A stretch of DNA of 64,000 bases from Magicicada septendecula (taxonomy: Eukaryota; Arthropoda; Insecta; Hemiptera; Cicadidae): assembly GCA_034769895.1 (NCBI GenBank), contig CM068368.1:339907076-339971075 (forward strand), in the 5' to 3' direction. The position numbers and the translations under genes were made by a program. The notes beneath the pieces are model-generated. The model was given only the letters and a program-made list of their open reading frames with translations. It ran no database searches and was not told where the DNA came from. Shown here one piece after another: positions 54,601 through 64,000 of this stretch (position 1 is its first letter; each line of letters begins with the position of its first letter).

Positions 54601-55715
54601 TCTTCTTTTTTTCTGACATCCTATAGACTGTAAAAAAATTAATACATAAGTAAACAAAATGATAAATTGAGGGGTACTTAACATGATCGTGGAATTATTT
54701 GTTTCTATTAAGTACGTATATAAAAAATGTAGGGTACGTAAAACGCCTCTCAATTGTTTATGGAAATGTTTCAACGTCTCAAACTCGGAAAGTACTGTAT
54801 CAACTTATTATACTTATTTCAAAATTTATAAAAATTAAAACTTATGAAAATTGTTAAAAATATTGTTATTAGTGCTTCTCGATTAATGAACTTGCGTCAA
54901 TCAACAATGATGTTTACATAATCAAACAAAAAATGTCAATAATAAAATGACTTTTGAGATGAAAGTTTTTGGCTTTAATACTTAAATCTAAAATAAAAAA
55001 TAAATTGTAGCTGAACTCACCTTAATGAATAAAAGATTTTCAGAACACAAAACACACCACTATAAAGTCTGTAAAACTACAAAAAAATAAGGTTTCAAAA
55101 AAAAATATCTTTCCACTCATGCACCTTTTCACGTTTGACGTTAAGTTTATTATTGGGCATTGGGCAACCAATAAAGTCGCGACCGATGTAGCGCTCAGGG
55201 TACGTTCATACTGGACGCGATTTGCTTAAAGGTTAGAGAGTAGAGACTGGCTTAGCAGGCTACGGTCGCAAACGTAAACAGAATTCAATTCATTCTGAGA
55301 ATTGTATTCATTACGGCATTCTCCAGACATAAACACGTAAGTTAGTTCTTTATCTTGAATTTCTCCTTATTCCCCCGGTAATATCGCCTCGGATCGCGCG
55401 CTGCGCGTTGATAGGTGGGTGCGCGACACAAACAATAGCTTCGCATTTGTAGGTGCGTTTCGCTGAGGTTTGGCGAATAAGTGTATTTCCTAAGTAATAA
55501 ATAACAAATAACTAACTAAATAAAGAACAATGTAATAGCTTGCAATTCTTTTTTTTTTTTATCATTCTAAATTTTGTTTTGACGAATGATTTTTTGTTTG
55601 TTAGGTAGGTATATTACTTTTTTTTACTTTTGGGTTTTGAGGCCTTTCGGCGCCCCCGGCACCTCGGCGCCGTCGTGCACCGCACGACTTTGGACTTATG
55701 TACGGCGCGGGCCTG
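51675..55715 (-). mobile_element. Complete hAT (ZMYM1-like) DNA transposon, non-functional
   Basis: Perfect 12-bp terminal inverted repeats, caggcccgcgcc at 51675-51686 and its complement at 55704-55715, inside a perfect 8-bp target duplication gcaggcag (51667-51674 and 55716-55723). Length 4,041 bp. The subterminal regions are GC-rich and repeat ggcgcc and ttgtgca/gtgca motifs. The interior codes for a TTF-finger hAT transposase on the minus strand, broken by frameshifts. The target itself contains ggca repeats, so exact duplication boundaries could slip by a unit. The far flanks (51687-52114 and 54620-55648) show no other gene. Confidence 0.93.
52115..54619 (-). pseudogene. hAT transposase relic with TTF zinc finger and DUF4371 region
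   Basis: Would be the element's transposase, of the family annotated as zinc finger MYM-type protein 1-like. It starts MSEKKKKLSGHQNLLKK at 54619, then has a low-complexity Ser/Thr linker crossing two frameshifts. A 346-codon open frame (54336-53296) follows, with a TTF finger (C69, C71, C72 and a downstream H-x-x-S-x-x-H-like region), the first catalytic Asp in SILLDCTPDSS (D246) and the second in GQGYDNGANM (D315). Frameshifts near the T-run at 53342-53354 and at about 53150-53250 break it. The final 302-codon frame (53023-52115) has the hAT dimerisation region with catalytic Glu in ATAERSFSKLK (E244). Apart from these lesions it is near full length, so the copy is probably young. Confidence 0.88.
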
Positions 55716-55899
55716 GCAGGCAGGCGGTAAGCCAAATGTTTGAAAGGAAAAAAAGACGCTAATGATGAAGTTATGGTGATTCTAATAATACAACACAAGG
55801 AGAGATTAATTTTTTTACATAATTATATTATTATATATTTCTCGCTCACATCCAGAAGAAAACCCTATTATTCATAATGATTAAAGATCATCCATTATC

Positions 55900-55968
55900 A
55901 TTGTCATTACCATCGTCGTCGTCATCATCATCATCGTCGTCGTCGTCGTCGTCATCGTCGTCATCGTT
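55900..55968. repeat. (ATC/GTC)n trinucleotide array
   Basis: Interspersed tca, tcg and cat triplets, mostly (tcg)n and (tca)n. Confidence 0.95.
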
Positions 55969-56919
55969 TATTCCTCAATATCGCCATCAGTCAAAATCTA
56001 TTCAGTTTAACTTGAAAAACGTGAAAGAATTCATCTGATGAGAAACGCTTAAAGGATTTAAATTTAAACGCTTCTTTATATATAAAAAAAAACTGAAAGA
56101 ATAACCGACGAAAGGTGTGGTGACTTAATGAATAGACATTGTTTGACTTAACATAAACATTTTTAAAATTCTGTCTATTCAGTGACTGAAATTCATAAAA
56201 CCTTTTGCCACATATTGATTCACGGTCACTATTAAATTAAGGATTCATATGAAAGAATTAATTGCCCTAATTGAAATCCTCTGTAGTGCATATCTGTAAA
56301 ATTGCCAATGGTACATAGCATAAACTCATCTCTACTGTAATTTGTCAACAAAATTTGTTTACGTTTTTAGACATATAACAGATCGTTTTGGCAACTCCGT
56401 TAGGATCTGAACTCTTCTGTTCAGATGAAAAATAATGCCAAGAAACTGGCACAGTTTGGTACGTAACGGTGCGTACGTTTGTTGTTGGTCTTCATGAAGA
56501 GGCAGCTGGCTGTTAGGACTATGCCGTTTTCATTGCTGAACTCGAGCGTGAAGATTTTCACACGGACAGCTTATCAAGTACATACTCACATCATTAACAC
56601 ATTGCGGTCTCGTTTCAATTGTCGTCGCTTCTTTGAACTCATGAAATAATTAAGCAGAAAAATTTCTGTAATACAGTTAGTTTTTAGAACGTTTTGATTA
56701 CGATCTGTAATGAACTCGAGCGACTAATATATTACAGTGGATAAAATGATGGTTAGTATTGCTAAAAAAAATTTCACTTCAACGTGGATCGTATCAGAGG
56801 AAGAAGGAGAGGACTGTTTTAATAATAATGCGCACTTTGTAGTGGAACCTGAATAAAGAAAAAAGAAACGAAGATTCAAGTACGTTGCTTGTTTTATAAT
56901 GCTCACGTACTCACGTAAG

Positions 56920-56955
56920 CGTGCGCGCGCGCGCGCGCGCGCACACACACACACA
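56920..56955. repeat. (CG)n-(CA)n compound repeat
   Basis: About 11 CG units followed directly by about 7 CA units. Confidence 0.95.
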
Positions 56956-56991
56956 ATCTCCGATGGGATTTTCACGATGTTCGTAAAATTG

Positions 56992-57066
56992 TATCTGCTA
57001 TCTTCAGGCTATTAACCTCTGTCTTCAAATATAAAGGAGCAATAAGCTACCTGAAGATGGTAGATA
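56992..57066. repeat. Imperfect inverted repeat around 'cctgaagat'
   Basis: tatctgctatcttcagg (56992-57008) is complementary to cctgaagatggtagata (57050-57066) with two mismatches; the loop is 41 nt. Confidence 0.6.
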
Positions 57067-58357
57067 TTAGTCTGCTGAAATGAAACAATCGCCTGGAGTA
57101 GAACTAGCAAGCTTCCTGAGCTCCAGAACTCCATAAATCTTTTGAATGAAGTACATTTTTTTATTAGGAAATTTCAATATTAGATAATTTTTCAATTATC
57201 AGAAAAATTGCAAAAACCCGATTACTCTAATAATTTTTTTTATTGGCAATTGTAAACAGACAATCACGCAATACACATTAAACATTTCTAACTACAGCAT
57301 TCGTTTTTTTTTCAGTTAAGTTTATAACCATAAGACCTAAATGACAAGTAATTCAATCCTAGTTTGTATGTTTACGTGTTTCCACTGATAACTGCAGGCT
57401 TATACCTAATATTTCTCACAATATACCCAAATCGCAAATGTAGCTTACAAACTTTATGAAAGAGGTCCAAAAGTTTCAAGAGTTGTTGAGACATAAACTG
57501 TTGAACATAACGAGTTCGTATCTTTAATTTCATCAACGCTACGAAACGTTTATAGTATATTTTAAAATGTAATACGAGCGTCTTTCAATATACGAATAAA
57601 AAGGATATAATCGTGTAAGATGCTTTGAATAAAGGAGTACAAGGGAAGACCCGAAGTGTGTAAGAATATCGTGGGGGGAAAGTAGGTGATAATATGTGCA
57701 ACTTCGTAATCTATGCAAGTGAAAAAACGTTTTCCCAGTAACAAAGCTTGCGCGATCACTCACACGTCTATGTTTGGTTTTAAAATGTCAGGCCATTCAG
57801 CGAATACTGACCTATAACGAAATAGATTCGAGTCCGATGTTATATAGCTTCCCAAAAATGTCAGCGTCATTAAAACGGAGCAGCTGCTGCCTACAAGAAT
57901 GGATCGTAGAATAGGCGGAGCGGTCACTAAACGAGGGGAAATATCAAGTTACAGAGTATACAATATGTCACAAAATATCAGACGATGTGGGGTTGTAAGA
58001 CTGAAACTACACATCTGCCAGACGAGGCAGGGGTAATACGTATAGTTAAAACTCCGGTCCAACAGAAAATAGTTTAGACAAAACGTACTAATGGTTTGGA
58101 TCAGCATTAATAAGATATAATTAATTAGCCACATGGGAAATTTATCTTATCTTAAAACTTGGAAGTATGTACAATCCGACAATGGAAATTCATGTATAAA
58201 GTCAATGCTATTGTTGCTTAAATCTTCATTTTCTCATGACATAACTTTGATCACGGTTAGTCAGTCATGTTCTGAGATATTTGTAACTACTGTTTCTCAT
58301 CTGTCCTCAATACTCACGTTAGTGGTGTACCGGCCCTTCAGCCGCTGCACAATAATT

Positions 58358-58460
58358 AAAACTAGGCGTATAACCTAGATGGAAGCAAAAAGTGTGCTGG
58401 ACCCAGTCTGACAGGACACGGAATGAAACTCTCATTTAAAAATTAACAAGTTATTGTTTT
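58358..58460 (+). repeat. Diverged direct repeat, copy 1
   Basis: Shares with 59698-59805 the ordered blocks aaaactaggcg, cctaga, gctgg--ccagt-tgac-ggac and attaacaa-tta. Roughly two thirds identical by eye. Could be ends of a decayed retroelement. Confidence 0.5.
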
Positions 58461-59697
58461 ATTAGTGTTTCTTGTATAACATGCCTTACATATTGTTAAA
58501 TTAATTTGACATTATATTCTTATAACAATTCTTAGTTCTCATTTCCGATTAATTGGATTATGACCCACAATAGACATCACCTATCACAGCATTGCTCTTT
58601 AATAATAACACTTACAGAAACTAACAGTCTTAATCATGAGCAAAGTACTGGTACATATTTAAATCATCAAAATAATTTATTTAAAAAAAACAATAAATAA
58701 TTAAACAATTCAACTTCAAAACCCCACACAAAGTATTGTCTTGGTACCTTTTGATTCAATGCAATGACGGAAGAAGGAGACTTTCAAACCGAAACAATCA
58801 GAATGATAAATCACAGCCTTCCCATCTGACAAATTATTAATTCTCAAGCTCATGTTCGGACAGCAACCATGCCTTTTGTTTAATGAAAATTACACTTATT
58901 ACACAAAGCCACTTATTATTATTAAAACAAATTTTCACTTAAAGAAATTCTATCAGTTTTTGTGATAAAGAAACTGGCAATATAACTTTAATTCAGCCAA
59001 CCAGCAATGGCTGTAACTGAAGTTAAATATACAGACTACACCAATTAAGCCCTCTAATGAATTCACCTACGATACAAATCTCCATTCCATCATTGCGTAT
59101 CAATCTATGTCAGTAACATGATTTACAATGTTTGAACGTCCAGTTAATTACTGGATATCTTATTATGTACAAAATGTATATTTGCTTCTCATCAGTACTA
59201 ATCAGATTTCAAATTACAGTAACCTTTTTTGGACTTTTAAAACAGAAAATTAAGTTGATGAGTCTTTAGCAATATGAATCACTGAGCTCAGAAAATGTTG
59301 AGCTGTATATATAAACCTGATATATCATGTGTGAATAACTTGAACTTTATTAGTCTATCAGCATATCCTTTGTTTGGTAACTGTTGAAGTGTAGTTGTGA
59401 TTGCTGGATTGAATATATGGAATTTTTTCACCTGTTTATCCGAAGAATTTGGATTTCAGTGGTGACGGGCATTGAAGAAGTGTAGATGATGCTGTTTCTA
59501 GGTGTCGGTCCATCTAGTTTTCGGGGTAGGAGCACGTGGCTGACGGCATTGGGTGTGGGAGCTCTCTGGTTGTTCTCTCCGCCGATGGCGTTCCATGTTC
59601 GTGATGTAACCCCTCTTTCCTTTTTATGCTTTATAAAAAAAACCCTTTTTTTTGTATTTATTTATTTTTTTTTTGAAGAAGAAGCCACTAGTTATTT

Positions 59698-59805
59698 AAA
59701 ACTAGGCGAGAGCCTAGAGAAGCCAAAAATGCGCTGGGTCCAGTATGACGGGACTTGCAATTAAACTCGGATGTTAATTAACAATAACAATTTTTATTGT
59801 TGCCC
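59698..59805 (+). repeat. Diverged direct repeat, copy 2
   Basis: Second copy, 1,340 bases from the first. It is preceded by a T-run and gaagaagaag, and by a GC-richer patch (59460-59600) that yields a 92-codon open frame with no recognisable domain. Confidence 0.5.
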
Positions 59806-61940
59806 CCATAATTCATTACATGCAAGTATCACAATCAGCAATAAATAACAAAATACATAATAAATAAGTAGTGTCCACATGTTCCTTAAATTGTATAAAT
59901 AGACAATATATATATCGAGCAACATCCCATAAATTATATAAATCCCCCCCCTTTAATAACACTTAACATTGACATCACATATAGAAACACAAAGACACAT
60001 AGATTCATAATAGCATCACAATACTCATGTTCGACCTGGCCGACAGGCAGTATTTCTATAAAGCCCCAAAACCAGCAATCATAAATATTTAACTTCCAGC
60101 CACAATTGGAATTAATACTTTAAGACCCATAATTCATATACTCCATTAAATGAAACCAAAAAAAATTGTTAAAAACCCCAAAAGGATGATAATGACTAAC
60201 AAAAGCATAATGATAGGCCGGACAGCCCATATGAATTGATAACATCTAATAAATTGCCCATTATGAGCATATGAAAATCGTTAAGTTACTTGGACTGTAT
60301 ACAAATGTGAAAAACCCTTACCACCTAAGTCTAAGCAATCGGCATAATTTTCTAAAATGTTAATTCTTATGTTACAATTACAGCTGTATACATGTATCAG
60401 GAAATTGTTCCTTAATGAAAATAATTTAATTCCAGCAAGCAAGTCAGAACCTAAGTTACAATCATCAGTAGCATCAGTATGCTTTTACAATATCAAAATT
60501 ATCAGTATATGCCCACAAAATATGAAATTTCTTTTCTCTTAAAGTCAGACATCTCTGTATAATTGATTTTACAATAACAGCCTGTTGTATCCTAGCAGAT
60601 GTGGAAGCGCGCCAGCATGTGCCAGACTATATGAGACAGGAATCAGACCTGCCTAAAACTGTATCAACAGGTGCCTAACTTGAGGAAAAACTATGTCCAT
60701 TTTACCCCCGAAAACAGCCTGAAAAAAACGAAACCCCCAGCCCTTGAATTTAAACCAAAATGAGAATAATATATGAATCCCGTTCTGAACCAGCCGGAAC
60801 AGAACCAATAACATATGACTTAATTTTATATTGAATAGTGTAATGACTCTAAGGCCCTTGTATATATATAAAAAAGATATTTAAGAGTAAAAAAAAAACT
60901 CTGGCACGCTCCCCCAGTGCAGCACACAATTACAATCTTAGTACTTTAGAGTTATGGAGTAATATAATTAAAGTCAAATAATGTTCATAATGAATGTTCA
61001 GTTGACACACCCCAGAGCGGACTGTCTAGCAGCGTGGGCACATGGTTTAAAAAGGAAACAATTTGTAACTCAGATGAACGGCGGGCCAGGCCAACGAAAA
61101 ATAATAAGAGTTCATATCACCTTAATAGCATGCGTAGGATGCATCTTATGGCTGGTCAACAAACTCCCTCCTCCGAACAGGTGCGTGTAGGATGGCTCAT
61201 GGCTGGTGAAGGTGTCGGTACATCAGCAGAGACCAGAATCTCCGACTAGGAGCGAGAACGCTAAGAATTCACAAAAGATTAGAAATTCTGTTCGCTAAAA
61301 TGTGCACCCTAGTTCCAGGTAATAACCTCAGAACGGGCCTCCCGACCAACACAAGATAAATGCTCAAAGTATCGGTTTTTTTTTTTTTGAAAATTGCCTG
61401 AGAGTAATCAAGTCTGCAAGGTGATAATGAATGCACTAAATAAAAAAAATAAAATTAAAGAGTGTCTAGTAAAGAGTCACTTGCACTTGATCTGACCAGT
61501 GCCGACATAATTAAACAGGTTGGCCTTGCCACGTGGCGACACAATTATCGTAATTTGTCGGAAAATGACCACATTAAAGGCACTTACAGTTACACACAAA
61601 CAAAATATACATAGTGTTTCATCTAAGGGTGGTCTCACAATTTATTTTAACTGCCATAATTAATTAAAAAGAACACTCTTGCAGTCTCGCGCATGCACGT
61701 GCATAACCCACACAACTCAACTCTGTCTATACATACTGACTTTAGCTATAATTTTATATAATACTGTAACAAATGATTACAGTGACTGTTGTATAATAAT
61801 TAAAGAATTACTGGCTGTATATACTGAACATCAAATAAATTTCTTACAACACACACAGTCGTCCGATCGCACCAAGTACATTCTCCTTTGGCATTCAGCT
61901 GAATCTATTTGAGTTTAATTATTTTCTTATTATTGAAGCA
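59806..61940. other. Unassigned AT-rich region
   Basis: No exon recognised. Around 61130-61215 a short internal repeat (gtaggatg-...-tggctggt) occurs twice, and overlapping open frames at 60981-61249 on the plus strand are unsupported. Confidence 0.55.
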
Positions 61941-62680
61941 TTCTATAGCATGCTGTAAATTACTCACCGGGAAGACTCGAAAATTTAGCTTGCCATTAGG
62001 TGGAAGAAGGAACTACGCAATAATGTCTGTCCGGATCGGGAGCTTGTATATTGCTTCAATGTCTGCGTCGGACTGCGAGCTACATCAGTAACACAACGAA
62101 CGGCTAACTGCGCCGAGAGATGCGCGGGCAGTCCCCAGTGCCGTCCAGATATCGGCGTTGTAATCGACATTGGTACTCGCGTTTATATTAAAATAAATTT
62201 TATAAAACCTTCCATTGCCGGGTTATGCAAACACCGGCACAGTGACACCATCTAAGCCCCGCGTTTCTCCCGACTAGTCGGGAACCCTGAGACCTTTACG
62301 AGATTAGTAACACATTGTAAATCACAGCGAAGCAAAGACCCGGCCGTCAGACCACTTTCAGAGGGCAAAAGAGCGAATGAGGTAGGCTGACAGTTTTCGT
62401 TAACCCAGCAGGGTTTGCGAAAGCCAGCAGGAATTGTAAAACAGCTGGACTGCCGGCCTACTTTATCTCGTCACCGTTCCCGAGCGGCAACCTTGATTTT
62501 GTCATCGCTGCTGCATACATTGCCCCAGCGCAGCGCGGCCTACTGAATAACGTCGCTGTTCAAGGTCACTGCGACAGTTTGACCAAATAACATCTTCGCT
62601 GACTGCCACAGCCTATCGATACAGCTCGGCAGCATAGAACAGAGAGATTCATGTTGAAAACTTGCCGCGGCAATTTAAAA
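61941..62680. promoter_or_regulatory. GC- and CpG-rich segment, possible promoter
   Basis: This is the richest G+C and CpG stretch of the window. It contains a minus-strand donor consensus TCCCG|GTGAGT (exon end 61968), the 14-base palindrome cccgactagtcggg near 62265, and the inverted repeat tgccgcggcaattt / aaattgccacggca near 62665. It could be a non-coding first exon and promoter of a minus-strand gene, or a GC-rich repeat. No coding frame is convincing. Confidence 0.3.
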
Positions 62681-64000
62681 TTGCCACGGCACAGTGGTTA
62701 ACTGACATAGTCCATATTTGTGACATGAAATGTCATTTATATTATTCATCTTAGATGGTTATAAATGTGAAGAAAGGAGACAACGTTATTCTGACGACGT
62801 TGAATAATCTTCGTCCTCCACACTGTTCGGATTTCCGTCTACATGGATTTCAAAGGTTCCACGATCAAAGTTTCGGGGTAACCTATTGTACAGTGATCTA
62901 TGGATTTATTTCGAAATCTTTCTTCAATTGGCCTAAATAGATTCCAATGTGAGCCAATTTTTGAATTTTATTTTGATTTTAATATAAATTCAGTTATTGT
63001 AATCCTGAAAATTAAATGTGCCCATCTTCTTCCTTTTAGGCTTCTTCGATATGTACTATCCTATTGCGTCTCTATTAATGCTTTCTTCAACAATAGTTGC
63101 TTAAGGCTTTCTTGCTTTACGTGTCCTCAGAGCATTTAATATAGTGTATTCGGAATATAATGCAATTCCATCCGTTGCTAAAGTTTAATTATACTGCCTT
63201 CGATATTAGTTTAAGTGCATAATCCTTCTACAAATGTCAATGGTTTCTGAAAGATGGTACTGATGGTAATTGTTACTTAAATTAATGATAACACGCATGG
63301 AATTCGACTGCAATAGTTAAATGGATATCATAGATCACAAGAAAGACAGAGGAAGGAGGACTATGAATTTGATTGAGTGTTTGATGTTTGATATGGTTTC
63401 ATTCAATATTTAACAAAGTTAAAAAATTACGTGTTAGCTCAGAAACTACCAAGGATAAATGTAATACAAGTAGTCTTCATTAGAATACCTTAAAGGAAGA
63501 GGCTGCTAATGTATAACACGTCATGAGATCCGTATTCTTCCATATACATCTATTTTTATCTCAACTGATTACCAATTACCTTGAAACGTAATCGCTAAAA
63601 CAAGTAAACGCTAAGAGCTTAAAGACGCCACAAGAATACAAATTACGGCAACATTCACGTGCTTTAGGTATTGAAAGAGAACAGAAGCGCTAAAGTGAAA
63701 TTAACAAGTGAAACAAATATATAAATTTAAACAATACGTTATATTATTTTCCTAATGTAACGTTTTTGTATAACGTTATATTTTCCTAATATAACAGACG
63801 TTTTTGTATTTTCCTAATATTATAAGCTTATGTGGTGACATAGCAAACACAAATTAAAACCTAAAAGAAAATTTAATGCATTAACAATCATTATCTCTCA
63901 TTTACAATACACACAATTCTTTTAAATAGAAAATGTGACTCCAATAATTACACTTTACAAGGATGGGCTTTAGAATATCATTACTAATCATTACTAGAAA
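62681..64000. other. AT-rich terminal region without recognised features
   Basis: Short open frames at 62755-62940 and 62900-63139 lack motifs. A small duplication of 'taacgttatattttcctaa'-like sequence occurs at about 63735-63820. Confidence 0.6.

Larger units (their letters stand above)
55724..58357. other. Non-coding region
   Basis: No recognisable exon. It contains the trinucleotide array at 55900-55968, the CG/CA repeat at 56920-56955 and an imperfect inverted repeat at 56992-57066. Short minus-strand frames at 57539-57763 overlap each other in two phases and show no motif. Confidence 0.6.

Noticed and set aside
59486-59764. 92-codon plus-strand open frame
   Set aside because: It runs through a T-run and into the diverged repeat copy, and I recognise no domain.
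61985-62170. 61-codon minus-strand frame in the CpG-rich block
   Set aside because: Composition alone explains it; it reads across the candidate non-coding exon with no motif.

Overview
The window is AT-rich invertebrate nuclear DNA, most plausibly from an insect. It has intron-interrupted coding on one strand, long dinucleotide tracts and many decayed transposons. A large-genome polyneopteran (cockroach, termite or relative) would fit the long introns and repeat load, but nothing here proves the species. I see no operon, CRISPR array, tRNA, rRNA or prokaryotic signal.

The only host gene I can reconstruct is an aquaporin on the minus strand. It has six coding exons between 11036 and 842, all introns are phase 0 and GT-AG, and the product is 265 residues. 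It has both NPA boxes, a complete aromatic/arginine filter (F60, H184, S193, R199) and a C-terminal tail typical of the insect PRIP/DRIP water-channel clade. That tail lies in a tiny 13-codon exon 3.3 kb beyond the exon where a naive reading frame would stop. A splice acceptor 9 bases before the ATG implies an upstream non-coding exon. A GC-richer segment near 33.2 kb, with a TCAGTT initiator, GATA motifs and a consensus donor, is the best candidate.

Most of the rest is mobile-element debris. Two complete but dead hAT elements keep both terminal inverted repeats and perfect 8-bp target duplications. One is Buster/ZBED5-like (26934-29784), the other TTF-zinc-finger/ZMYM1-like (51675-55715). 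A pogo/Tigger relic (39838-40686) has TA duplications, a CENP-B-type helix-turn-helix fragment and an intron-like gap in its transposase, and it sits inside one of two copies of an anonymous repeat. A gag-only LTR retroelement remnant lies on the minus strand around 42.8-46.1 kb. A 5'-truncated LINE tail (4945-5250) sits in aquaporin intron 4.

Small structures include a 62-bp-arm hairpin in the last aquaporin intron, a 123-bp fold-back element enclosing a perfect 22-bp palindrome, other hairpins, tandem duplications, and at least six places where a (CG)n block abuts a (CA)n block. I found no evidence of a coherent undescribed multi-gene system. The most informative observations are the aquaporin gene structure, its possible distant promoter, the intact transposon boundaries and the fold-back elements.
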